A stretch of DNA of 64,000 nucleotides from assembly GCA_033557465.1 (NCBI GenBank), contig CM066033.1, forward strand, positions 386,639,289-386,703,288, given 5' to 3'. The position numbers and the translations under genes are program-made. Under the pieces are notes generated by a model. The model was not told where the DNA came from, searched no databases, and worked only from the letters and a program-made list of their open reading frames with translations. Below, piece after piece: positions 34,065 through 43,230 of this stretch. Positions within the stretch are counted from its first letter, which is position 1; each line of letters opens with the position of its first letter. The DNA comes from Ichthyophis bannanicus. Its lineage: Eukaryota; Chordata; Amphibia; Gymnophiona; Ichthyophiidae.

Positions 34065-35172
34065 TGATGACATAGCTAAAAGACAGCAAAAAATTAGCAA
34101 AAACGAAATCATAGGACTGCAACTCCAAGGGGAGGAGGGAGGGTTGTGAGGACTGATTCCTGCGGGACTCCCTCTCCAGGCAGTAATGGGCTGCAAAAGT
34201 CTGGCTTGAAGACCAAGTAGCGGCCCGGCAGATGTCTGCCAATGGAACAGAGCGGAGGTAAGCCACTGACGCAGCCTTCGCCCAAACACGATGAGCCGTG
34301 ACTCGACTTTCCAACGAGAGGCCGGCTGCCCCATAAGCCCAAGCGATACAGTCAGCAATCCAGATGGACAGAGTACGCTTGGAGACAGGGAGCCCCAACT
34401 TATTGGGGTCATAAGACACGAAGAGCTGAACAGCCCTTCGGTGCTCCCGTGTACGGTCAAGGTAGAAGGTTAACGCCCTCCTACAGTCCAGGGTATGCAG
34501 GACCATTTCAGTTCGGCTGGAGTGTGGCCTGGGAAAGAAGGTCGGAAGTACCACCTCCTGGTTGATGTGAAAAGGGGAAACCACTTTAGGAAGAAACTTA
34601 GGGTGAGTCCGTAGGACTACCCTATTCTTGTAGAACCTAGTGGAAGGAGGATCAGATACTAGGGCCTGTAGCTCACTAACGCGTCTAGCAGAAGTGAGGG
34701 CTACCAAGAATAAGGTTTTCCAAGAAAGAAAACGAAGATGACAGGTAGCCATAGGTTCAAAAGGCGGACAGGTAATCCGCTGTAAAACCACATTCAGATC
34801 CCAGTCAGGGGCTGGTGGGCGCAAAGGTGGTTTAAGGAGAAGGAGGCCTCTGAGAAAACGAGCCACTAGAGGGTGGCTGGAAAGAGGTCTGCCATCCACC
34901 GGCATGTGATGCGCAGAAAGAGCACTGAGGTGGACCCTGACCGAGTTGGACTTAAGTCCAAGATCGGAGAGGCAAAGCAAGTACTGCAAGACCACTGATA
35001 CCGAACAGAAGAAGGGATCTTGAGACTGCTGAGCACACCAGACGGAGAACCGACGCCCCTTAAGAGCGTAGGACTTCCGGGTGGAGGGTCGCCTGGAGGC
35101 CAAGACGACTTCCTCCACATCTGGAGGCAGCAGGAGGGGAGCAAGGACTACCCTTTCAGCAGCCAGGCCATC
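33925..35172 (-). pseudogene. DIRS-1 tyrosine recombinase, second catalytic Arg changed
   Basis: This frame encodes the DIRS integration enzyme, a tyrosine recombinase that inserts circular DNA. Landmarks run from VLASRRPSTRKSYALKG (about 35130) through the core-binding helices, TSARRVSELQAL with the first catalytic Arg (34684), to TAHRVWAKAAS at about 34294-34270. In the HxxR box the His (34291-34293) is present but the Arg codon is TGG Trp (34282-34284). DIRS-2 has HNVR at the same place. The nucleophile Tyr lies in AHYCLERES at 34183-34185. The frame stays open to 33925. Trp in place of the catalytic Arg should abolish activity. No Met is near the start, so the 5' limit is domain-based. 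Confidence 0.85.
34140..34172. promoter_or_regulatory. Remnant of the DIRS-1 internal complementary region
   Basis: The phrase GTGAGGACTGATTCCTGC copies the complement of the left terminus, as the internal complementary region of DIRS-2 does. It then stops and runs straight into GGGACTCCC, sequence that in DIRS-2 lies well beyond that region. The palindrome and the whole half complementary to the right end are missing. This region is needed in the family's replication model to template joining of the ends. Confidence 0.7.
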
Positions 35173-36980
35173 AGATGAAGGGACCGGAGGTTGGGGTGTA
35201 GGAGAGTCCCGTGATCCTGGGTCAGGAGATCGGGCTGAAACCCCAGAGGGAGAGGAGTGTCCACCGCCAGCTGCATCAGAAGCGGGAACCAGGGCTGTCT
35301 CGGCCACCGAGGAACCACTAGGATCAGCGAGGCTTTGTCTCTGAGAACCTTGAAGAGTGTTCGAGACACCAGCGGCATGGGAGGAAAGGCATACAAGAGG
35401 CCCGTGGACCATGGAATCAGAAAAGCATCCGCCGCTACTCTGAGAGGATGTGGTTGTCGAGAGCAGAATCTGGGAAGTTGCCGGTTCAGAGGACTGGCAA
35501 ACACATCCATGGTGGGGAGTCCCCACTTGAGAAAGATCCGCTGAACCACCACTGGATCCAATCTCCATTCGTGTGGTTGGAGGATCCGGCTTAGTTTGTC
35601 TGCCAGGCAATTTTCCTGACCTGGGAGATAAACAGCTTTGAGGAGGATGCCGCGGCTGACGGCCCAAGAGCACAGCTTTTGTGCGTCCCGACAGAGAAGG
35701 AAGGAGCCTGTGCCCCCTTGTTTGTTCACGTAGAACATCGCAACTTGATTGTCCGTCTGGACCAGCACCGACTGGTGAGAAGTGAGGTGGGAGAAGGCCC
35801 TCAGAGCTAGGCGGATAGCTCTGAGCTCCAGTAAGTTGATCTGCTGGGCAGACTCCCAAGGAGTCCAGAGGCCTTGAGTACATGTCCCTTGGCAATGTGC
35901 TCCCCAACCCAGGAGAGAAGCATCGGTCGTTAGGACCTGAGAAGGCGGAGGAGACTGAAAAGCCATTCCTAGCACTAGGTTTGGCAGATGAAGCCACCAT
36001 TGCAGAGAAGAGACCAGCGGGTCGGAGATCTGTACGGAGTCCGCTAGGCTCCCAGTGGCTTGATGCCATTGTGTGCGAAGGCACCATTGAACAGGCCGCA
36101 TGTTCAGGCGGGCATTGGGGGTCACATGGACTGTGGAAGCCATATGGCCGAGCAGTCTCAGAAAGTGCCTGGCAGAGACCAGGGAATTGCTGTGAAAGTG
36201 GCTGGCAAGATCCATGAGTCTGTTTGCCCTGTCGAGAGGCAGAAAGGCTCGCGCCTGAAGCGTGTTTAATCTTGCGCCGATGAACTCGAGATCCTGAGAG
36301 GGGAGCAAAGTGGACTTTGCGAAGTTTATGACAAAGCCCAAGTGCTGTAGCAGAGCTACAGTGCGGTGCGTGGCGTAAGTGGCCTCTTGGGATGACTGTG
36401 CTCTGATGAGCCAGTCGTCCAGGTATGGAAATACAAAGAGGCCTTGAAGTCTTAGATAAGCTGCCACCACTGCTAGACATTTGGTGAACACCCTTGGTGC
36501 GGAGGATAGGCCAAAGAGTGTACTGGTAATGATTTCCCCCCACCACAAACCTGAGATATTGTCTGTGGCTGGGGTGGATGAGGATGTGAGTGTAGGCATC
36601 CTGTAGATCCAAGGAGCATAGCCAGTCTCCCTGCTGGAGGTAGGGTAGCAGGATTCCAAGGGTAAGCATCTTGAACTTTTCCTTTGCGAGGAACTTGTTG
36701 AGGTTCCGCAAGTCCAGGATGGGTCTGAGGCCTCCTGTTCTTTTTGGTATCAGAAAGTACCTGGAGTAAAAGCCTTGACCTCGCAGGTGGTGGGGCACCG
36801 GTTCCACAGCCTGGTCCTGAAGAAGACTTGCTAACTCCTGAAGGAGTAAGTCCCTGTGCAGAGGGAGTCTGAAAGGCTCCCCTGGAAAGTAGGAGGGAGG
36901 TACCTGGTGGAAGTGCAGAAGATAGCCTTCTTGGACTATGTGAAGCACCCAGGTATCTGTAGTGATGTTGGACCACCTGT
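35148..36980 (-). pseudogene. DIRS-1 reverse transcriptase-RNase H-methyltransferase-like polyprotein, frameshifted
   Basis: RT begins near 36950 (PSYFPGEPFRLPLHRDLLL), then FLIPKRTGGLRPILDLRNLN and SLDLQDAYTHILIHPSHR (motif A Asp present). The frame is lost near 36515. DIRS-2 has RVFPFGL where DIRS-1 lacks about 8 bases of the corresponding FPFGL codons. The protein resumes one frame over from about 36510 to 35148: APRVFTKCL, FPYLDDWLI (motif C intact), GHMASTVHV, RNase H acidic residues in TTDASLLGWG, LLELRAIRLAL, VQTDNQVAMFY and LADKLSR, then DVFASPLNRQLPRF and LLYAFPPMPLV. That last block is where DIRS elements carry a Dam-like methyltransferase domain. Apart from the deletion the frame is clean. 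Confidence 0.87.
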
Positions 36981-37051
36981 GGGAAAAGTGGACCAGCCGG
37001 CCTCCTGTGATGAGAGAAACCAGCTGAGGGGGAGAGGCTATGCTGATGAAG

Positions 37052-38977
37052 TCAAAAACCCCCACCCTGCTGAGCAGGGGCCGGTGGTGCAGGCTTGGGG
37101 GCTTGCTGCCTACGGGACCCATTACCCCGTCCCTTGGCTTGCTTACCCTGTTGGGGAGCTGCTGAGGCCTGATAATGAGGGTAGTGTTGATAGGCAGCCG
37201 CCTTCCTCGGGTAAAAGGGCTTTTTCCCCGAGCCCTTCTTCTTCTGAGAAGGGGCAGAGGTTTTCCTGGAGAGCCGAGTCCTGGTGAGAGTCTCGGTCTC
37301 GATCTGTGCAGCCTTCTCATCCATGGGTTTGCCAAAGAGGTTTTCACCTCTGCAGGGGACATCGACCAACTTGTCCTGCACCCATGGCTCGAGGTCGGAT
37401 GACTGAAGCCAAGCCTGTCGGCGGCCACCGATGCCGGCTGCGGCTACTCGAGCCGATGCTTCAAAGCCATCATAGGCTGCTCGAGAAATAAACTTTGAGC
37501 ACTCCCGAATACCAGTCGACAAGGCTTGGAACCTCTGCAAAGGTTCTTCGGAGAGACCAGCAGAGAACCCGGCTATTTCTTTAGCCAGGTCTCGGAGATA
37601 CATGCCCATATAGAGCTGGTAGGTCTGGACTCGACAAGCAATCATAGAGCCCTGGAAACACTTCCTACCGAGGGCATCCAGGCTTTGAGCCTCCCGACCG
37701 GGAGGCATCGAGGAGTGCATTTTCTGACTCTTAAGTCTATGCATGGCCGATTCCACCACCATGGAATGGTGCGGTAGTTGTGCCTTTTGGAACCCGGGGC
37801 TCTTGCGGACTCGATAAATGGAATCGACCCACTTGCTTAACACTGGCGACGACGCCGGGCTCTCCCACATGCGGAAGAGAAGTCGTTCCAGCATCGGAGG
37901 AACCGATACAATAAAGGCCTCCTTTGGGGGAGAGTCATACTGGAGGGCATCGAGCTCTTCGACTCGAGGCTCCTCCTCGGGATCCGCGGGGAAGGCCAAG
38001 GCCTTGGCCATATCCCGCACGAAGTCCGAGAACCGGGTATCCTCCGGGGGGGACCGTCTCCGAGGTTCGGACTCGGGGGAGTCCGATGGGACACACCGAG
38101 TCCGAAAAGAACCAGGTGACTCTTCGTCCTCGGATTCCCAGGCTGACTCCTCGGAGGAGGAGTCGAGCGGCTCCGGTCGGGCGGGCATCAATGCCGTCCG
38201 CCCCGACGCTGAGGGAGTCGGCGTCAACGACCTCGGTCCCGAACGGGAGGCCGAAGGAGACCGTGACCGAGGATCGACTCGAGCTCTCATGGACTCGAGG
38301 ATCGTCTCGGTCTCCGGGGTCGACTTGGACGTCGACGTCCCGGTGGTCAGGGCAGAAGCACCGGCGAGGCCAGCGATCAATGCCTGCTGCTGGTCCATGA
38401 AGGCAGTCAGACTGCTCTCCAAGGCCGTCAACCTGAGTCCGAGCTCAGGAGACCCAGCAGCCCCCGACTCGGGCCCCGACGGCGTCGGGCCCAACGTCGG
38501 CTCCTTCGGAGGCGAGTCCACGAGGACTACAGTACTCACGTGAGCGGGCGAGTCCATCTCGAGACGAGGATGTTTGGAAGGCCTCTCCATCTCCGAGGAC
38601 CCGGGACGGCTGTCGGGGCTATGCGACCTGGCTCTCGAGGAACCAGGAGCGTCCACCGACCCCGCCCTCGCGGGTTTCTTCTTCCGATGATGTTCCCGGG
38701 TAGGAGACCCCCGCTCAGAGGAACTTCGACGATGCTCAGGACCAGAGTCCCGAGACGTCGAAGCCTCTGACGAGGTCCGGGCCCGGCCTGAGTCAGAGAA
38801 GATACGTTCCCGCTGATGCTGCCGACTCCTCAACGCTTTTGAGGACATCTTGCCACACGGACCACAGATCATCGGGTCATGATCGGGTCCGAGGCAGCGG
38901 AGGCAGTAGTCGTGTGTGTTGGTAAGAGACATGAGCTTCTTACACCGATCACACTTCTTAAACCCGCTGGCAGCCAT
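37052..38977 (-). CDS. DIRS-1 gag-like protein
   Basis: An open frame of 641 codons if begun at the Met at 38977. I prefer that start over the upstream Met at 39337, which lies inside the terminal repeat. The N-terminus has a Cys cluster, CDRC then CLRC then CGPC (about residues 8-40). A long Ser/Arg/Pro-rich and then acidic middle follows. The conserved C-terminal half begins near FSDFVRDMAKAL and contains LLFRMWESP, ALGRKCFQGSM, YQLYMGMYLRDL and RRQAWLQSSDLEPWVQDKL. It ends in a Lys/Gly/Gln-rich basic tail. The same blocks occur in DIRS-2. Gag forms the cytoplasmic particle in which reverse transcription takes place. The end overlaps the RT frame. It is uninterrupted and very CpG-rich. Confidence 0.85.
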   Translation of the reverse strand: MAASGFKKCDRCKKLMSLTNTHDYCLRCLGPDHDPMICGPCGKMSSKALRSRQHQRERIFSDSGRARTSSEASTSRDSGPEHRRSSSERGSPTREHHRKKKPARAGSVDAPGSSRARSHSPDSRPGSSEMERPSKHPRLEMDSPAHVSTVVLVDSPPKEPTLGPTPSGPESGAAGSPELGLRLTALESSLTAFMDQQQALIAGLAGASALTTGTSTSKSTPETETILESMRARVDPRSRSPSASRSGPRSLTPTPSASGRTALMPARPEPLDSSSEESAWESEDEESPGSFRTRCVPSDSPESEPRRRSPPEDTRFSDFVRDMAKALAFPADPEEEPRVEELDALQYDSPPKEAFIVSVPPMLERLLFRMWESPASSPVLSKWVDSIYRVRKSPGFQKAQLPHHSMVVESAMHRLKSQKMHSSMPPGREAQSLDALGRKCFQGSMIACRVQTYQLYMGMYLRDLAKEIAGFSAGLSEEPLQRFQALSTGIRECSKFISRAAYDGFEASARVAAAGIGGRRQAWLQSSDLEPWVQDKLVDVPCRGENLFGKPMDEKAAQIETETLTRTRLSRKTSAPSQKKKGSGKKPFYPRKAAAYQHYPHYQASAAPQQGKQAKGRGNGSRRQQAPKPAPPAPAQQGGGF

Positions 38978-39214
38978 CGGGGGAAAAAGGGCCCCTGCGA
39001 GGTCAAAAGACAGGGCTGCGAGTGAAAAAGAAAAAAAGGCGCGAAATCTGTCACGAAGGACAAAAAACCGAAAAATAAAGAACGGACTCCCAACCGGCGT
39101 CGCGGGTCCGGGCGGGAAAAGAACCGGCGTCGAACCGAGAAAAAAGACAAATAAAATCAACTTTTCTAGCGGTGAAGTACAAACAACGTCTGTAGGGCTC
39201 CGCGGAAAAAAGAA

Positions 39215-39377
39215 GACTGAGCAAGATGGCACCCTTGGGCGGGAAGGGGACCGCGCATGCGCGCTGCAATTCCCAAAGGCTTTCTTTGAAAGCTGGGGAA
39301 AATTGCTCCGCGAGGGCTCCGTCGGCGCCGACGTCACCCATATGTGAGGACTGACTTCCTGCTTGGTCCTGGAGAAT
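39215..39377. repeat. DIRS-1 inverted terminal repeat, 5' side
   Basis: This is the inverted partner of 33903-34064. It begins GACTGAGCAAGATGGCACCC and ends near CCTGGAGAATACT. It contains GCGCATGCGC and GGCGCCGACGTC, short self-complementary CpG-rich words. It should hold the element's promoter, as the upstream end of a minus-strand element, but I could not identify a TATA box. Confidence 0.9.
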
Positions 39378-39380
39378 ACT

Positions 39381-40345
39381 CTCTTTCTCTGTGCACATCC
39401 AACAGATAGCTAAAACCTGCTGCTTCTCTCTCTATAACATTAGCAAAATTTGTCCCTTCCTTTCTACTCACACTACTAAGACCCTTATCCACTCTCTAGT
39501 CACCTACCGCCTTGACTATTGTAACCTGCTCCTCACTGGTCTCCCTCTGAATCATCTCTCTCCCCTTCAATCTGTTCAAAACTCAGCTGCACGGCTTATC
39601 TGCCACCAGTGTCGCTATGCTCATGTAACCCCTCTTCCCAAGTCACTTCTCTGGCTCCCTATCCATTTCCACATCCAGTTCAAACTTCTCCTGCAATGCA
39701 ATGTGTGCCTTCGAGTCAGTCCTGACTCCTGGCGACCCAGAAGCTCCTGGGTTTTCTTGGCAGTGTCACCGGAAGTAGATTGCCAGGCCTTTCTTCTGAG
39801 GCAATGGAGGGTTAAGTGACTTGCCCAAGGCCACAAGGAGTGCTAGTGGGAATTGAACCCTGGTTGCTTGGTTACCAAGCCAGTGTTCGAACCACTAGGC
39901 TACTCTCCTACTTACCTACAAGTGAATTCATTTTGCGGCGCCTCACTTCCCTTCCTCTCTTAATTCACTGTACACCCCTCCTCGGGCACTCCTCTGGCAG
40001 ATCCCTTTTATCTCCGCCCTTCTCTGCCACTGCCAATTCCAGACTTCGTTCATTCCACCTTGCTGCTCCATCTGCCTGGAACAAATTACGTGAGGCTGTT
40101 CGTCAGGCTCCCTCTCTAGTTCTATTCAAATCCAGGCTAAAACCCATCTCTTTTAAACCGCTTTTGGATCTCGATGCTCTTCACTCTCTTGTCCACTACT
40201 TACTCTAGTCCCCAGTTTCACTTTGGGTTTTGTCTTGATTAGATTGTAAGCTCTGATGAGCAGGGGCTGTGTCTTACATCTATATGTACAGCGCTGCGTA
40301 TGCCTTGCAGTGTTATACAAATGATTGGTAGTAGTAGTAAGGATT
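39381..40345 (+). mobile_element. L2-type LINE ORF2 C-terminus and 3' end, after DIRS-1
   Basis: The protein resumes with LSFSVHIQQIAKTCCF, continues through LVTYRLDYCNLLLTGLP and QNSAARLICHQ to FHIQFKLLL. It is interrupted by a SINE cluster (39700-39910) and finishes with AAPSAWNKLREAV and SFKPLLDLD. The 3' end has AGATTGTAAGCTCTGATGAG, TACAGCGCTGCGTATGCC and a TAGTAGTAGTAA tail at about 40330-40341. With 33530-33880 it forms one LINE copy that is older than DIRS-1. Confidence 0.83.
39700..39910 (-). mobile_element. SINE cluster inside the L2 LINE
   Basis: The left part (39702-39785) carries GTGTGCCTTCGAGTCAGTCC, related in inverted form to the GAGTCG module of 27117 and 52437. The right part (39788-39905) is an inverted tRNA-type SINE: GCAATGGAGGGTTAAGTGAC, a GGGAATTGAACCC B-box complement and CCACTAGGCTACTC A-box complement. 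Whether this is one composite SINE or two is unclear. Confidence 0.6.
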
Positions 40346-40942
40346 TGAACCTGGCTTGTCAGCCCACTGCTTTAACCATTAAGCTATTCCACCTCCAACT
40401 ATATATATATAAAATATTTGACATATAAACAATTCTCAAAACAATCTAGGCATTTGTCCATCTTTTTAGATATCTACAACAACAATTATGGTAATGAGGT
40501 ATTGCTAAATACAAATATGAATTATTATACCGTACAGAGGATACAACTTCCTTAAAAATTATTATCGTCTATTCTAGAATATTATGGTTACAATCACATT
40601 TATACATCATGTCGTATCTATTTGAATAATAAACATTTTTTTTTGAATGATTCAATTGACTTAATATCAGGAGGTCTGGGCTTGAAGGCCAGCAGACAGC
40701 AGTTATGAGACCAGCCAAAGCATCAAAGACTCAAGCAAAGGATCCTACAAGAGTCAAGCTGCAAGAAGAGTTTTGAGTTTCTCGGAAAGCTGAATGGGAT
40801 TCAGAGGGTGCATCCCAGCTCTACCCCTGAGAAGCGCAGTAGAATGGTGAGAGGAACTCATCTCCCCAGTGCATCCTGAGGACACTGACAGGGGAACTTT
40901 GAGATTTTTGCTGCAAGGAATTCCCATCTTTTTTACTCTCTT

Positions 40943-41166
40943 TCCTGGGGCAATGGAGGGTTAAGTGGCTTGCCCAAGATCACAAGGAACAACAGAGGGA
41001 TATGAACCCTAGTTTGCTTTAACCTCCAGGCTACTCCTGTGCTCTAATGAGTTTCCCTCTAAGAGCAGAGGAGTAGCCTAGAGGTTAGAGCAAACTAGGG
41101 TTCATATCCCGCCGACGTTCCTTGTGATCTTGGGCAAGTCACTTAACCCTCCATTGCCCAAGGAAA
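40943..41166. repeat. Inverted duplication of a tRNA-derived SINE
   Basis: A minus-oriented SINE copy at 40943-41040 and a plus-oriented one at 41066-41166 face away from a spacer of about 25 bases. They share private variants that other copies lack (GCAAACTAGGGTTCATATCC instead of the usual GGTTCAAATCC context). One therefore looks like an inverted copy of the other, not an independent insertion. Confidence 0.75.
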
Positions 41167-41654
41167 GCCCTCCAGGGACAGAGAAATGTACTTCAGTATA
41201 ACTCACTTTAAACTACTACTGGAAAGACATGAGCTCGTACAACATACATACAATAAAAAACAAACAAGTAAATCAATACTTTAAATGATAGTGGGCTTTT
41301 GGAATTTTTGCTTAAAGTTCAGAGAATTTGACACTGATAGTATTTAAACTAACTTCTGCTCCATGAACTATGAGGTGAAGAGGAGTGTTTTTTGAATGTA
41401 TCTTGCAGAGTCCTCTAAAGAAAGTCTGGGGCACCTACTTGGATCGCTGAAGAGCAGGACAAGAGGGTTAAGGAATAAGAGAGGAGTTTACCCAAAGGAG
41501 GTGCCTATTCTAAGGACTGAAAAGGACTTTCTCTTTTGGTATTTGATTTACTTTTACCCTTTGTTTTCCCACTGTTGTGTTGCAATTTTTTTTTCTTCTG
41601 TATGTACTTATGTTTTGGAGAACTGCCAATAAAGCACAGTTACTTACCTGTAAC

Positions 41655-41817
41655 AGGTGATCTCTGGGAACAGCAGGAATAAGTCTTCACATATGGGTAC
41701 GTCGGTACCACCGGAGCCTGCGCGGGAACGCTCCCCAGCGTCCAATCAGAAAGCCTTTGGGAGCATCCCAAAGCGCCTGCGTGCTGCCTTCCCGCCTTTC
41801 CAACTGTCTCTCCTCAG
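41655..41817. repeat. DIRS-2 inverted terminal repeat, 3' side
   Basis: This matches 49916-50076 inverted, with roughly ten differences, including the CGTCGGTACC word and GCCTTTGGGAGCATCCCA. The outer 20 bases (41634-41654) contain the palindromic ACCTGTAACAGGT and are unique to this end. Confidence 0.92.
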
Positions 41818-41911
41818 CTGAGTTTTATAGCTGAGACAAAGAGGGAGAGAGAGGGAAAGGAAGAGAGATAGAGAGAGAGAGAGAGACAACTCCTAGGGGA
41901 GGTGGGTGGGT

Positions 41912-42009
41912 TGTGAAGACTTATTCCTGCTGTTCCCAGAGATCATCTGTTACAGGTAAGTAACTGTGCTATCTCCAGGAACAAGCAGGAATGAGTCTTC
42001 ACATATGGG
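41912..42009. promoter_or_regulatory. DIRS-2 internal complementary region (circle-junction template)
   Basis: The first part, about 41912-41969, is the reverse complement of the left terminus 41634-41691 with one mismatch. The second, about 41969-42009, is the exact reverse complement of the right terminus 50036-50076. The two abut at AACTGTGCTATCTCC, so the region spells the complement of the joined ends. In the DIRS replication model this region templates completion and circularisation of the DNA before recombinase-driven insertion. It lies just inside the 3' terminal repeat, as in other DIRS elements. Confidence 0.9.
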
Positions 42010-42126
42010 GACTCCCTAGCTTTTGATGCCAGAGAGAGAGCCCAGAAGTTGTATGTCCCTGGAACAGGGCTGCACTTCCCCACCTGGATCTCTGGCATCC
42101 CATGAGGGATGGTGGGTAGGAGTTGA

Positions 42127-43230
42127 TTAAGCATGGAACAGGTGTTTGAGAACAGCCTGACCAAACAAGGCATCCCGGCGGGAGTCCTTGTCTAAGCAGT
42201 AATGGGCTGTGAAGGTATGAACTGAAGGCCAAGTGGCTGCTCGACAGATGTCATCGATAGACACAGAGTTCAGATGAGCCATTGAGGCTGCCATGGCTCT
42301 CACATTGTGAGCTGTGACATGGCCCTCCAGAGAAATGTTCTTGCTCTGACAGGCGAAAGAAATACATTGGGCAATCCAGTTGGAAAGAGTTCTCTTGGAG
42401 ACTGGTTGTCCCAAATGAGAAGGATCAAAAGCAACAAAGAGTTGGGAAGACTTTCTATGTTGCTGTGTCCTTTGTAAGTAAAAAGCCAGAGCTCTTTTAC
42501 ACTCCAGGGTATGAAGATTCCTCTCTGCACTTGATGAATGAGGCCCTGGAAAAAAGACAGGTAGGTAGACCTCTTGGTTGAGGTGAAAAGGCGAGACCAC
42601 CTTAGGCATAAAATGTGGATTAGTCCTAAGGACCACCTTGTCATGATGAAACCTTGTATAAGGTGGATTAGCTACTAGTGCTTGCAATTCACTGATGCGG
42701 CGTGCTGATGTGATTGCAATGAGAAAGATAACCTTCCAAGAAAGGTATTTCAAGGAGGTAGTAGCTAAAGGTTCAAAAGGCAGCTTCATAAGCTGACCAA
42801 GAACCAAATTTAAGTCCCATGCCACCGGTGGTGGTCTAATGGGAGGCTTTGTTAAAAGGAGGCCTCTCATGAACCTTGCTACAAGGGGATGAGAGGAAAC
42901 AGGTTGTCCATTTAGAGGCTTGAGTGAAGCTGCAATAGCACTCAGATGGACTCTTACTGAATTTGTCTTAAGGCCTGCATTAGACAGATGCAGGAGATAC
43001 TCCAGTAACGATTCTAAAGGTATTGACCGGGGGTTAAGACCCCTTCCAGAACACCAGATGGTAAACCTTTTCCACTTGAAGGCGTAAGAACGTCTAGTGG
43101 AAGGTTTTCTGGAAGCATGAAGAACATCTTTCACTTGTTGAGAAGGAGGAAGATCCTGGAGATCTAGGCCTTCAGCAACCAAGCCCTGAGATGCAGAGAC
43201 TGGGGATTGGGATGCCACAATTTTCCATCC
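42127..43230 (-). CDS. DIRS-2 tyrosine recombinase, catalytic residues intact
   Basis: The domain runs from about 43230 (QQVKDVLHASRKPSTRRSYA) to the stop at 42127. The N-terminal SAM-like core-binding part includes NSVRVHLSAIAA and HPLVARFMRGLL. The catalytic part has TSARRISELQAL with the first Arg, the His-Arg box HNVR (His codon 42307-42309, Arg 42298-42300), ICRAATWPS, and the nucleophile Tyr in AHYCLDKDS (42199-42201). No stop or frameshift interrupts it, in contrast to the rest of the element. The frame remains open far upstream, overlapping the RT-RNase H frame. There is no Met close to the domain, so translation may depend on a frameshift or internal initiation. Confidence 0.85.
   Translation of the reverse strand, partial: GWKIVASQSPVSASQGLVAEGLDLQDLPPSQQVKDVLHASRKPSTRRSYAFKWKRFTIWCSGRGLNPRSIPLESLLEYLLHLSNAGLKTNSVRVHLSAIAASLKPLNGQPVSSHPLVARFMRGLLLTKPPIRPPPVAWDLNLVLGQLMKLPFEPLATTSLKYLSWKVIFLIAITSARRISELQALVANPPYTRFHHDKVVLRTNPHFMPKVVSPFHLNQEVYLPVFFPGPHSSSAERNLHTLECKRALAFYLQRTQQHRKSSQLFVAFDPSHLGQPVSKRTLSNWIAQCISFACQSKNISLEGHVTAHNVRAMAASMAHLNSVSIDDICRAATWPSVHTFTAHYCLDKDSRRDALFGQAVLKHLFHA

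Larger units (their letters stand above)
33881..39380 (-). mobile_element. DIRS-1: DIRS-type tyrosine-recombinase retrotransposon
   Basis: A 5.5-kb element on the minus strand with inverted terminal repeats of about 160 bp, gag, an RT-RNase H frame with a methyltransferase-like tail, and an overlapping tyrosine recombinase. There are no LTRs, no integrase and no clear target duplication, as expected for insertion of a circle by a tyrosine recombinase. It splits a plus-strand L2 LINE between NLGVIFDS and LSFSVHIQQ. The two terminal repeats are nearly identical and the 5' third is full of CpG, both signs of recent arrival. Boundaries are within 2-3 bases. Its lesions are given under the individual genes. 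Confidence 0.93.

Noticed and set aside
41066..41166. tRNA gene
   Set aside because: A- and B-box-like words are present but no cloverleaf can be drawn. The sequence belongs to a multicopy SINE family with a CORE-like segment.
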